Assembly (NCBI GenBank): GCA_026120035.1
Contig: JALRME010000053.1
Coordinates: 63,499-127,498 of the forward strand
Reading direction: 5' to 3'
Length of the DNA stretch: 64,000 nucleotides
Source of the DNA: Coleophoma eucalyptorum
Lineage: Eukaryota > Ascomycota > Leotiomycetes > Helotiales > Dermateaceae
This document shows, one piece after another, positions 46,929-58,699 of this stretch. The notes beneath the pieces were generated by a model. The model was not told the origin of the DNA. It did not search any database and was given only the letters and a program-made list of their open reading frames with translations. A program made the position numbers and the translations under genes. Every line of letters starts with the position of its first letter. Within the stretch, counting starts at the first letter, position 1.

Positions 46929-48208
46929 TGTCGCTGGGTGTTTTGGCACAGCCGTAGTAAGATGGATCGAGGGGAGATGGCCACATCAGATGTTCGCAGC
47001 CATCATGTTGTAGTGTCGCGTGGGTAGTGCGGTACCGTAGGGTAATACAATGATCGCGACAAAGAACTGATATCCTCGAGTAGAGGTCGTAAGATGCGTA
47101 AGATCCCTCAGATAGGTCTATGTTGAACAGCTTATGTTGTGGTTGAGATGGCGCGCCTCGTATGGAGATTTTTAGCACCAGCTCTTCGTTTTCCCCTTTG
47201 GTCTTTGCTCGGCAAGTGAGTCGCGATGAGATTTATATTGTCCACGTGACTCGTTGTTCAGTCCACCCAAAATCTATCGATAAATTCTGGGATTGGTCTG
47301 CATGCTTATGCGGATAAGATATCAGGTGAGAATATTGGGTAGATAAAGCACCTTCAATTGACTATAGTGCCGGTGATAGAGCAGATGTGCCATGGTCTTA
47401 TATCTAAGCTCATTTCAACTGCCTAATAGCGATCGCAGAATTCATGCGGCGCAGTTAAATTACCTAGAACTGTGTTACACACCAGAATTGAGCTTTGCCG
47501 TGTTAATCTCATATTTAATTTACAATTGCCTGTCTATAGCCAGTCTAAGCTGGTTTTCCTGCCTTACTACTTTTTACTCCTTAACTCGGTTGCTCCGACT
47601 TAATCCCTTAGCTATCTTGCGCAATTACTACAAAATGCAATCCACCGCCCCCTCACCCATCCCTTGGCCAAGTTCGAGGTGTTCCTGGAGAAGCCCATGG
47701 AGCATCTGCTTGAAGAATGTCTGAAGTCGTCGATGCCGATGTTGATGTCGACGACGTGCTGAACGGAGTAAGAGTAAGCGAGATTTCTTCTACTTCTTGG
47801 CGAGGGAGCTTTTGCTTCTTGATTGGTCTGTCTACCTGTCCGTTCCATAATTCAACACCTACTGCAGTCAATACCTGATGTGCTTCACAAGTCATAGGCA
47901 CTTCATTTTTATCTCCTCGATACAACGAAGAACCCGCTCCAGCTTCCTGAGTACACTTAGATTCCTGATTTCTTGATCCTGGCTTAATTTTTCCCTTGTC
48001 ACTTCTCTCTCTGCACAGAGCTCACCTGATGTTGATGACGAAAACAGACCAAGAAAAGAAGTACTTGGAAGGACTGAGCGCAAGGTGCTAATTGCAGGTG
48101 CTGGATAGTACCTCACACAGTTTCCCATCCCAGTATTAGGTATTACTCATTGTGCAAATACAACTTTCCCAGTCTCATGATACTCGGGGCTCCTGGTGCG
48201 TCTCTGCC
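46929..48208. other. 1.3-kb intergenic region, includes a degraded ORF
   Basis: Divergent promoter space between the RING protein and the alpha/beta hydrolase. A broken minus-strand frame (see 47653-48128) is the only coding-like signal. Confidence 0.4.
47653..48128 (-). pseudogene. Possible broken gene, two overlapping frames
   Basis: One minus frame ends at 47892 after a charged helical segment (REVTREKLSQDQEIRNLSVLR). A second minus frame takes over from about 47925 and runs to 47653 (QVLTAVGVELWNGQVDRPIKKQKL, then a Ser/Thr tail). They overlap around an AAAAA run, so a one-base slip could have split a single gene. I recognise no family, and chance frames remain possible. Confidence 0.25.
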
Positions 48209-49615
48209 ATGATACTCGGCCCAGTCTCGTGGCTCGACTGTTTCGTATTCCTGATCTTTCTGGCGCCGCAGCTCCTCATCCATGTAGGCCTGCTCCGCAC
48301 AATTGCCTGCGTCTCAAAGGCGCTACCTTTCCTGAGTGAGTCGTCTAGGTGCAATAGAATCTGGGTCATTACACATAGGTCCCTTGCTGAAACTTTGAAG
48401 CGCTCAAGTTGCCAGTTTCGTTCATATATGATCATTTCATCCTTTTGTTCAAAGACCGGTCACCATTTGTGCAACAGGCTTCTTATTTTGAAGACATCGT
48501 GGTCCGGTGTGTAAGATATGCCTTTGCAGAAATTCCAGCGAATATCGGTCGAGTTTTCTTTTCAAAGCCTGTGGCGCTGCCCTTCCTGAGGTTTCGAATG
48601 CTGCGGCATGGCTACCTATGGTCGTCTATAAACTGGCGTGAGGTTGATCGAGTGAGTAGTTATCGCATAGCTCTAGAAAAACTGCTTATAGCCATCAGGG
48701 CAACTTACATGGTCTCTGGATTGCGGAGGATGAATCATCTAAACCTGATATTGTGGTTTATTACGCTCACGGTAAGTTTATCTTGGGTTGTAGAACTGTA
48801 TGGCACAGTTTGATTCATACAAAATAGGCGGCGGCTTTTCCATGGGCTCAAGCTACTTCTATCTAGAGTTCCTCATAGTCTGGCTCACTTTGCTTAAGCG
48901 TGCCGGATTTCGCCGGCCTGCCATTTTCGCGCTGGAATATACTCTTGTCGGCACATCACCAAAAGGTACCTGCTATCCTACTCAACTAAACGAAACGATA
49001 GCTGGATACGAGTATGCGCTTTCAGTAGTTGGAGATTCCTCGAAAATTTGCGTGAGTGGGGATTCAGCAGGAGCGACCTTGATATTAAGTCTCTTATTGT
49101 ATCTCGGGAAGAATGGCGAGGAGCACTTACATCCTCATGGATCTAAGGAGTCTGGTATGCCCGCCATGGCTGTTCTCATCTCTCCCTGGACTACTCTCAC
49201 CTCAGCACGTTACAAGAATACCCGAAGCGACTATCTTGATGTGCCAACCTTAGATCGATATGCTCACCAATACGCGGGCTACGACTCGACCATGTCTGTT
49301 GCAAACCACTCGCTATCTATTACGGACCCTCTAGTGTCACCTGGCAACTGCAAATCTACTTCTTGGTGGCGCCATGCTGCGCCCTCAAGAGGATTCTTCG
49401 TTGCATATGGCGAAGAAGAGGTCTTCGCTCCAGAGATAAAGAAGCTTGTGGACTTTCTAGGGGAAGCTGGAGTGGTGGCTACATCAAGCGGAGTAAAGGG
49501 AGGGATCCATGCTTGGCCTGTTGCATCGTTATTTTTGAGCCAGATTGAAAAAGACAGGCATAGGGGCTTGCGAGCGATTGTCGAGGAAACATCGAAACGT
49601 ATGCAAAATTTCTAA
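48209..49615 (+). CDS. Alpha/beta hydrolase, hormone-sensitive-lipase-like esterase
   Basis: Four exons: 48209-48335, 48416-48651, 48699-48771, 48828-49615. They total 1224 nt (407 aa). An N-terminal membrane helix (WLDCFVFLIFLAPQLLIHVGLL) is followed by FVQQASYFEDIVVRCVRYAFA. The oxyanion motif is split by intron 3: PDIVVYYAH joined to GGGFSMGSSYFY. The nucleophile elbow is CVSGDSAGATL (GDSAG, HSL/GDSAG group). The catalytic Asp is likely within the C-terminal GEEEVFAPEI segment and the His in GGIHAWPVA. Membrane anchoring suggests an ER or vacuolar esterase acting on small lipids or acylated metabolites. Substrate unknown. The other frames through exons 2-3 look open only because the introns are short. 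Confidence 0.88.
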
Positions 49616-50165
49616 CTTGGTAGTGGTTTTGCATACCAGAACCCGCACAGATACTTGATGGACTCTGTCCTGGTCCTAGATATTGGACGCATAACTGCAA
49701 CAATCCTCATCTGCATTATGTTCCTGGCTAGTTCTGAGTCTCACTTAGTCATTTCCTGAATTATATGCTAGTTGCAAAGAATTTGTCAATACTTCTTTCT
49801 AGCTCAATAATATCACAACTTTAAGCTCGACTGTTGAAAACCTAACAGCAGAGCTACGAAAGGTTGCATCAGGTCCTCCATCTATGTCACAGAGCAGCGA
49901 GCGAAAGTTGGTTCTGCCGCATAAAGTGGGTATGGTATCTCTTCTTATTGCGCTACTTCTAAATATAGCAGCAGATCCTAACTATTTCTGCCGCTTCGAG
50001 GATCTGATATTTTTGTTGCAAACAAACTGCATGTACTCTGGAGCAAGATGCTTGGTAAAATTCATGCTCCAATGACGAACGCCTTGTAGAGCAAATCTAT
50101 CTAACCCGAAATCCAATAAATGACCCCATAATACCACCTGGAACCATTTTCCAATTTTAAAACAT
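49616..50165. other. Convergent intergenic region
   Basis: 550 bp between converging genes. A small frame at 49884-50075 has no support. Confidence 0.45.
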
Positions 50166-52255
50166 TTAGATACTGACGCCATTTGAAAGTCCGTTCGTTG
50201 TCTCCTCCGCGGTCAACACCTGCTTCGTGACCCGCTCCAAACACCCTGCTGCTGCAGCTACAAATCCCAGGTATGGCTTACTGGGTTGAAGAACCCGAGA
50301 CAGATATTCTGGATGGAACTGAACTCCTACGTACCATGGGTGATCCTTTAATTCGATGATTTCCATGCGAACACCCTTGTCATCCTTGCCAATGAAATGT
50401 AAACCAGACGAGCCCAAGCGCTCAATATACTCGGGGTTGACCTCGTAACGGTGACGGTGACGCTCATTAATGGCCTTTTTCTCACCATATAGCTTGCGCA
50501 ATTTAGACCACTCACTACCCTCCTGGAACAAAGTAGGCCGTGACCCAAGTCGCATAGTGCCGCCAAGATTGGTCTTATCGATCTCTGGCATGAAAACGAC
50601 AACGGGGTCGGGGCACTGCTCGAAGAGCTCAATAGAGTTTGCATGAGGAATATCGCATACATGGCGTGCGAATTCAATGACTGCAATCTGCATACCGAGG
50701 CAGATACCTAAGTAGGGTGTCTTATTCGTACGAGCCCACTCAGCAGCCTTGATCATGCCTTCCGTGCCTCGGTGACCGAATCCTCCAGGGACAAGAATGC
50801 CATCGGCGGTGCAGACTTCATGCCACGCCTTGTGGAATTCAGCAGGGTTGTCGCCCTTTGCTTGATCCTCCAAGTTTGAGGCATCGACCCAAATTAGATT
50901 GAGCTTCTTCCCACAGTGCATTGCCGAATGCTCGAGGGATTTGATAACACTGAGATATGAATCGTGAAGATTGGTATATTTTCCAACAAGGGCAATAGTA
51001 ACGGTATCAAAGAGGCGATCTTGGGCGGTTGTCAAGGCCTTCCATTCATGCCAAGTCTTTTGTCCTTTGGCAACGAGTTTTGGGGCCATTTCGACGGTGT
51101 CAAGATTGAGAATGCTTCGAATTGTGGAGATCAAGCCTTGTTGTTCCAGCAGAAGGGGGACATGGTAGGTTGAAGAGACATTATGAACCGCAATAATATG
51201 TTCCGGCTCGACTTGGCAAAACATTGCAACCTTGTCAATAGTAGATCTTTCCAAGGGGACATCGCATCTACAAGCAATCTGCACAATAATTAGTGAAAAT
51301 CAAAGTACTCCTGGCACAGAGTCTGCCCTACCAAATCTGGGCTCAAGCCAGCTCTTGCGACATCCCGGAAAGCCTGCTGAGTTGGTTTTGTCTTCTGCTC
51401 GCCTTGAATGACGGGGACCAAAGAGACATGGATCTGCATAAAGTTGCCCTTTCCTGCTCTTCTCTTGAGCTGTCTCATAGCCTCAATGAAAGGTGCACTC
51501 TCAATGTCTCCCACAGTGCCACCAAGCTCGATTATACAGACATCAGGGCTCTCGTTAGAGTCATCAACAGGAATTCTAGCGACTCTCTCAATCCAATCCT
51601 GGATAGCATCTGTAAGGTGGGGCACAACTTGAACAGTTTTTCCCAAATAATCGCCTCGTCGTTCCCTCTCAATAACGTGCTGGTAGATCTTGCCAGTCGT
51701 GATATTGTTCTCACGAGTCAGGGTAATGTTGAGATAGCGCTCATAATTTCCCAAGTCCAAATCAACCTCCCCGCCGTCATCGAGAACAAAGACCTCACCG
51801 TGCCTGGCTTGGTATTAGTATCGGCGTGCCTAACTAGCCTGAGAACTGGTCATACTCAGTAGGAGCCATAGTTCCGGCATCGACGTTCATGTAGGGATCG
51901 ATCTTGATAGAGGAAACGTAGATGTGGTGTCAGTCCAAGCACTTCTCTTGACATGTCGAATGCAGGTAACCTATCTTTAAACCAATGGTCTTCAGCAGCA
52001 AGCCAGTGCTTGAAGCTGCAATCGATTGTCAGCCCCATGCTGTGTATAGCCAATACAAATCTGCACTCCATATACTACTGTACTGTGCTGCAAGAGAGTT
52101 TCGAGGGAGGGGTATTCACCGATAACACCCTTTCCGATGCCTGAAATGACACCTGCAAAATAGTTAGCATAACTTGTGGCTCAGAGAAAGGTTCCGAAAT
52201 ATATATATATAGATAGAAAACCGTACGCACCTCCAGATACTAGGACGTACTTCAT
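50166..52255 (-). CDS. URA7: CTP synthase
   Basis: Six exons on the minus strand: 52255-52231, 52152-52120, 52015-51975, 51917-51856, 51803-51332, 51278-50166. They total 1746 nt (581 aa), matching the family's usual size of about 580. It aminates UTP to CTP using glutamine and ATP, in the cytosol, and forms filaments in many organisms. The N-terminal synthetase domain starts [19 protein letters not shown] (P-loop) and continues with [35 protein letters not shown], and [20 protein letters not shown]. The C-terminal class-I glutaminase domain has PGGFGHRG, nucleophile Cys404 in GICLGMQ, and His/Glu in GVQFHPE. Three 5' coding exons are under 50 nt. The intron at 51974-51918 has AT...AC borders; no GT...AG choice keeps the frame. 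Confidence 0.95.
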
Positions 52256-52934
52256 CTTGGCGGTTTGAATTCAAAGTTGCAGTGCCTGATCTGGCGTTTG
52301 CCAGAGGGAAAGAGAGAAGTCAAGAAATTCTTGATGGGTTTCGCGAAAAGACGTCGATTTGCTAGCGCGGTACCGCGGGGAAAATCTTTTTGACGCGTCG
52401 CTAAAGTTAGGCAGCTCAACGCGAGTTGATAATGGTCTTATTGAATTGAACCAAATTATTGCTTATTCATGCAAAGCGCAGCGAAAAGTAAATAAACAAG
52501 TTTGAGGTTGAATGGTAAAATATATCACCATAAAACAGATATCAATCACCTGCTCGCATAACAGCCACCCTTACTGATTGGGCACTTGATATGAAAGGGC
52601 ATGTATGAGCATGGAATCAAGTGAAGCGAAAGCCAGAGCAAGAGCCCGTAGAACTCGATGTTGTCAATAATGATGCTTTCACCTTCGACTTTGACTTAGC
52701 TACCTTACCATAGGCGCCCTATCTATCTTAGCCAGCGGCAATTCCGCGCTGTGAATCTCAACCCAAGCAAGTCCCAATCCAAGCCATTCCCAGATCCAAC
52801 TCCGTCAAACGCAATGCGCCGTATATACATGCACGAACAACAATGCACACTGCACTCGGAATTTTATAGGAGATTGGACAAATCCTGTAGAGTGCCGTCC
52901 GTAGAGCCTCGTCATCATAGTCTCGTTATCATCA
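52256..52934. other. Intergenic, promoter of CTP synthase
   Basis: 679 bp between the 3' end of the velvet gene and the CTP synthase start. No gene seen; AT-rich with several TATA-like runs. Confidence 0.45.
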
Positions 52935-54354
52935 TTATCGCTTCGGTCGTTTGGCCTTCTTGTTTAGGCCAGATCCATTATCATCTTCATCTTCTTCCTC
53001 TTCCTCGTCTCCATCATCTCCACGAGCATGAAAGGCATTCGTTTTCGTGTTCCCCTTCTTAACAGATATTAGACACCCTTGATGCTTTAACCGTTTCGTC
53101 AACTCAGTACTGGCACGCATGCCAATGAAGTCCTTGGCATTGTATACTTGGAAGGTCTCGCTTGTTGCAGTTGCACTTACAGGCACCGAATTACCTGCTG
53201 CCATCCTCTTCGGATCGAGGACAACAAGACTGAACTTCAGACTGTATGTACCAGCCGTCCTCACTGATAGGTCGGGAAATGGAAAGAAGCAACCTTCAAC
53301 ATCATGCTCGTCAAGACCTACAAAGGGCGAAGCTACAAGCGTTCCCATCAACCGTCTCTGCTGTCTCTTATCGGTGGATCCAGGCATCGCGGTATCATCT
53401 CGATCTGTCAGAGGGTTCCACAATACACAATGCACCACACTATATGGCTGGCGAAGCAGCTCGCTCAGTTCAGCAGCTGTCGCGTTCGGATCTTCCACAA
53501 ATAGCTGAAGAATTGGCGGTGGATCTATTACGCGGCGATCCCTCTCACCGAAGCCACACGCTCGAGCAGCAAGCGGTTGCTGGCGAACCCTAATCTTGTA
53601 GACTGGACCAGTAGATGAGGGTGCAGCTCTAGAATATCAAATTAGTCATTAGAGCTTCAGGCACTTTCAGTACGACTTACTCTTGATCATCACTCAGAAG
53701 CCGTGCAATTGGCACAGGTCTCGAAAGCCTGGAGCTTTCATCTACCATCGGCGAGATCTTATTTGTGGCTCGCAGGTTTGGGCTCGCATCCAAACTTGCA
53801 GGCGCTACAGCCGCATCCTCGTATCGAGCTTGAGGGACCACTGAGGAAGCATCCATACGAACCTTCTCCGGTGAAACCTCTAGCTTCCGTTGGCTGATCT
53901 TTCTAGACTGTCTACGTTGAGCCAGCGGCGCACCATAATCTTCTTGTGTTTTACTTCCCATCCTGTCAAGCAACGGCGGCGATTGATGTTTCTCGTACTT
54001 GGGAGAAGGTCGATCATTCGGACTATAAGAGCTCACTGGTAACTCATGCTCGGTGACTTGCGAAGGCCCATAGATATGCTGAAGTGGCGCGGAAGGGCTT
54101 TGTTGACTCAGCTGCAGAGGATGGTTTGGACCGAAGAGGTTATGTGATGGACCCGGCTGATAGTATTGATTGTACCTCGGTGGCTGTTCCTCTCCTAGCA
54201 AGGAGGACATTGGAGGTAGAGAGGGAGGATGGGGTAATCGCATCCTGGTGGAGCTATGCTCTGAAGAGTTACTGCTTTCGAGCGACGGTACAAACGACGG
54301 CCTCGCAGGAGGTGGTTGTCTTGTATAGCCTCTCGCAGGCTCCGTCATGGACAT
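52935..54354 (-). CDS. velC: Velvet-domain regulator, VelC-like
   Basis: Two exons on the minus strand, 54354-53681 and 53628-52935, total 1368 nt (455 aa). Velvet proteins are fungal transcription regulators with an NF-kB-like DNA-binding fold that control sexual/asexual development and secondary metabolism. The first 220 residues are Pro/Ser-rich and disordered. The velvet domain (about 235-425) begins YKIRVRQQPLAARACGFGERD, then VIDPPPILQL, YSVVHCVLWNPLTD, LMGTLVASPFVGLDEHDVEGCFFPFPDLS, GTYSLKFSLVVLDP, and FQVYNAKDFIGMRASTELTKRLKHQG. The unsplit domain after a long N-terminus, the RACGFGERDRR segment and the position of the domain at the C-terminus fit VelC better than VeA, VelB or VosA. 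It ends in an acidic run plus KKAKRPKR, a likely nuclear signal. Confidence 0.88.
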
Positions 54355-56283
54355 TTTGGTTGATGTGCACTCGCGATAGCAACGGGATCATCTGAAAAAT
54401 CCGTCCAGATACGTAATAACGAAGGTTTGTAGGCTGCGGAATGACAGGTTAGGTATGCTTGCTTTCTCGCGGTTCAGAGGGAATCATGCATCGATCGGAC
54501 GTACCCTAGCTGTCGCAGTTGCACCAAAAGACTATATAACACGATCTGAGCCTCAATTACAGGCGCTAGATGGCGGTTGACTGTTTTCCTTCTGGCGGTG
54601 TTGATAGTGCTGAAGTGCTGAAGTGCTGAAGGTGTTGCAGATTTGGTGGCAGCGATGGATGATCAGCGACTGGGGACAATAATTGCCGATCGCCCATGCC
54701 CAAGGTGCTACTACTGTAACAAGAAAATTCTACGCGGCAGTTCAAGACGTCGACAGGCGATGGTAGTGGGTGCAAGCAAGATTGGCGTGTCTAGATAGCA
54801 GCGAAGTGGATATGCAGCGCAGTGGGATCGGTAGGGTAGGGTAGGTGAGTGTAATGTAGGTCGATGGAATGTCATGAGCTGCCAACGCTGTCGGCGCGGG
54901 GATCAGGACAGATGCAAGACATGCGTGGTTCAGCTTGGTTCTTTCTCCTTCTCTCTTGCTCATGAAATGGCAGGAAGAGCTGTTGTTGTTGCCGGACAGC
55001 GGGAACAACGAAGAGACAGAAAGCAGGGCAAGAGGCAAGGAGTGGCCAGGAGTTGGATAGTTGTGGTAAGATGCGGGTCATGCCAAAACAGGCTCAAAAT
55101 AGCAATAACTACCTAGTAAACACGGCAAAGCTAGGACAGGCAGGTACTGAGGTATAGCAACGATCAACGCGACGGAATCCAAGACGCAGAATCGGGAAAT
55201 GAGGCGGAAAAAATTAGGGATGGAGAGGGGACCCGGAAAAAAAAGGCAGACAATAGAGATGGAATCGGGGAGGGACAGGGACCTCGAGGGGAGTGATGGA
55301 GCCGAGTTCAGGGTATCTTATGTAAGTCCTGGAGGCAAGAAAAGTAAGGGCAGGTGCAGCTTAGCTAAGGTATTTACGGTAGTCTTGCTGGTGTAAGGAG
55401 GTGGAGGCAAGCACGGCAAGTCAAGAAAGAGGGCACCACGAGTCTTCTGATTATTCTGTGTCCATACATGTCTACCACCTTCAGGAACCTCGTGTGATTG
55501 TCGGACTGTGGGCTTCGCAGTAGTCTGCAGTACAGAGCAAAAGTTCAAGCAAGGTACAGTAGTTACCCAGGTACTGGACCTTGAGAACTTGAACCTCAAC
55601 TCAATAAATATGAGCAGTTGGGGCAAGTGGAGTCTGCAATACGCTGGGACATATTGCTGTACTGTACTGTTGGTCCTAGGATATGGTCCAGTTATTCCCA
55701 GTAGCCCCGACTAAAATACTATTGTATTTCGTCCCAGACTCCAGTCGCAATGCAGGTCAAGTCCCAGCATCGACGGTGTCTATACACAGTACCTACCTAC
55801 AGTATCGTGTCTCGATGCAGACAATGATTTGCTGAAGATTATCGAATATTGGACGCAATTTCGTAGTCGATGTGGAATGCCACGGATTCCTGCCGTAAGG
55901 TACTTAAAATATGGAGCAAGTGGATGGAAATGCGCACAGACAACAACTGCTATCATATCGATACAAATAATATATCCTACGTGTGGGCACTGGACAGCTC
56001 TGATTCCGCCGCGTCTCGTCGGCTTCTGGCTTGGGAGCCCCGACAGGTTTAATGACAGGGAATTTTGGGTACTTGGATCCCACCCATACAATATACACCG
56101 CGCAACATATACCACGGGTCGGGTTGGCAAGAGCGAGATAAGGCACAGACAACCTGGGCAAAGTGATATATCACAAACACCAGCCAGCCTCCTTTCAAAA
56201 TCCAAGGTTGGTTCGTGGGCGTAGATGTACCGCGCTCACGAACACCTGCTGCGATCCCCCAAATCGCTGGATACAACGTGTAT

Positions 56284-56320
56284 CTTACCTTACCTTACCT
56301 TACCCTACCCTACCTTACCT
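56284..56320. repeat. CTTAC/CCTAC pentamer repeat
   Basis: About seven tandem pentamers (ttacc ttacc ... ccctacc), in non-coding DNA. Superficially similar to telomere repeats but a different period. Confidence 0.75.
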
Positions 56321-57692
56321 CCTGCCGTAGGTATGGACGGTACGCAGTGCTCGGTGAAGTATGAGGTAACCGTCAATCCTGCGCCAGCAACCAGCAACAA
56401 GCAACATGGCCGCACCCTGTAACCATCGGACGTGGTGTCGGACTGCGTTCGTATAGCATCACCATTACCCTCTAGTCCCTTACCTTGGTAACCACCCCCT
56501 CCTCTGTGGTGCTGGTCCTTGTTTTGCTTCCTGTGCTCGGCTTGATACTGTACTCGTAGCTTTGGGTGATTTGACGGCGGTGCTCAGACCGTCAACAATC
56601 AGACCATATTAGCGAAACAAGCTGTCAAACTGCAGAGCTCCAACCCCTGCGACGATTGAGCTTCACTTCGGATCATTGCATCTCTTCCGCCCCGCTTCGT
56701 GGGCAGCACATTACTTTGGTAAAGTGCAGTCATTATTACAAACGTGCCTTGTATATTTTAACACAGATCGTGTAGATATCAATCTCCGATGCATACCACT
56801 CTCCTTGCCCAAGGCCAAGGAGCCTGAACCATGCTATTACAGTATTGTCCGATTCGTTCGTGCGATGTCGCCCGCACCCCGTCATCGTTTTATGGACTCT
56901 CATCAACGCTCTTGCTACCACCCCACAAAACCTTGCAGCTACCAATCGACGTAGGCATGCAGATTGCCGATGACCTTGTTGCATGTTGGGTCCATGGATG
57001 AGAAGAACTCCCGTCACGCTGTCTCAGTCAAGGCTCGTGGCCTTGTCCCGTCAATACCGTACCACCGACCTATGCGTGCAGCACTATGACCTGACCGACC
57101 TCCATACTCTGTATCTTAAACCATCAAGTGGCTTGTCTGATCGGGTGCAGCCAGTAAGTACAGCATACTTGGAATATAGGTTCTTCGCTTGAGCTACTAG
57201 TCTTACAACTTTTGCTTCCTCCCGCTGCTGAGGAGACACGGAGTCAGATGTACATGCTAGAGACTACATCCCTTTACGATAAGTACGATACGTGGCATAG
57301 TCGATCAAGCAAAATATTACACACGGCCTCCAAGTTGAGAATGGTCAGCTGTGAGATAAGTCATTCCTTACACTCGAAAACAATAAAACCAGTATGTGGT
57401 TTCGAGACTATCGAGTGACGACCAGTTGAAGCATCATCACAAATCATTTTCGACGCAAGATCCAAGACGATACTCTAGTTGGTTTCACTGGTGGGAGACC
57501 TTCCTATCGGACCCGTCTCCCATGACTCCGGAAGGGAAATCACAATCGACCTTGCAGGATTCTCAATTCCGCGTTTGGATGCCAAGAGTCTCTACTGCTC
57601 CTGCTACAGGCGTTCTCTTCTCTTTGTCACTATTTCTTTGAGCTAGACCTCCATATTCTCCATACAGTTCCTCGGCGGGTATCACCGCTTCT

Positions 57693-58028
57693 TTGCCGCC
57701 CAACAGGGATAGTACTATGGTGTGGCTCTTCAGAGGCTTCCAGAACTGCTGCACGACATTGGATGATCTTAATGGGAAAAAACACCATGAGAATATTCCG
57801 CATGACTTAAATGATAGGCTGCTCGAGGAATCAGCACCTAGTGACTATATCCAGCCATTTCCTATCCCACCATTCTACCACTCTGATCAAAGTCAAGAAG
57901 TAGCTTTTAGACCGTCTCATTTCTCGGATACGATCAAGTTCTTTCACGTGGCGCCCGTGTATCGAAGCTTAGTCTATGCCAGGCCCCAGCACCTGTTCTG
58001 GAAAGCTTCCCCGGTCGTGGCTTGTTGA
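57693..58028 (+). CDS. Unsupported small ORF, 111 aa
   Basis: Open frame starting MPPNRDSTMVWLFRGFQNCC. No family resemblance and no splice context. It lies at the far end of the velvet upstream desert. Kept only as a possible lineage-specific gene; chance is at least as likely. Confidence 0.2.
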   Translation: MPPNRDSTMVWLFRGFQNCCTTLDDLNGKKHHENIPHDLNDRLLEESAPSDYIQPFPIPPFYHSDQSQEVAFRPSHFSDTIKFFHVAPVYRSLVYARPQHLFWKASPVVAC

Positions 58029-58699
58029 TATCCCTTGCAAAAGTACTGCCTCGCCTAGGCCACTATGACTCTTCTAGACTTGGTTTCTCACTGTGGGGAT
58101 GGTTTTTGCGGGGTTAGCCATGAGTCCAAACTAGGATTGAACAACACTCATCTGTAGGATTGAACAGAATTGCCTATTTGACAAATTGTTCAGACGTATC
58201 CGGCAGATGGGAAATGTCTCTACCTATTAAACATTCTATACCACGACCACCACGAGGGGACGTTTATGTTGCGGTGAACATGATCTACTGCATAGGATCA
58301 GAAATATTTGGTTACTTTTAGCAGAGCATGACTTGCTTGCCTAGTTTGCGCAAGGCCTCCACTTTCACAAGCCGTTCATCCTATGCCACTTGTTGGTACA
58401 GAGATACTGTAGTTAGGAGGATCTCAATATTTGAGACTTGGTTATAGCATAAGCTAGGATCGAACTGCATCCAACTTTTTGCTATTTCCGCTTGCTATAA
58501 CCTACAGTGTCTATATATTCGAGGTGATTTATTGTGCATCCTGCCCTGGAGCTCCTCGTAATGTCAATTTATGTACCATAGTCGTCCAAGTTCAGTATTG
58601 AACAGGGAGTAGAAGGTTGTAGTACATGCACTAGTTATCACCTCCTAGCATAACAACGTTTAGTGCCTAACAAAAAAGTCAGGATAAAATGTATCTAAT

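Larger units (their letters stand above)
54355..58690. other. 4.3-kb gene desert upstream of the velvet gene
   Basis: No supported gene. Simple repeats are GTGCTGAA (about three copies, 54606-54630), GTAGG (54831-54846), and CTTAC (about seven copies, 56284-56320). A lone frame at 57693-58028 (111 aa) has no recognisable motif. Long upstream regions of this kind are common for developmental regulators, so a long 5' UTR or distal control sites of the velvet gene are plausible. Confidence 0.4.

Noticed and set aside
51856..52071. GT-AG alternatives for CTP synthase intron 3
   Set aside because: Donor GTTACC at 51971 with any downstream AG either meets a TGA or continues in a frame that stops within 20 codons, losing the conserved block.
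56284..56320. Internal telomere-like repeat
   Set aside because: The unit is a pentamer CTTAC/CCTAC, not the fungal TTAGGG hexamer.
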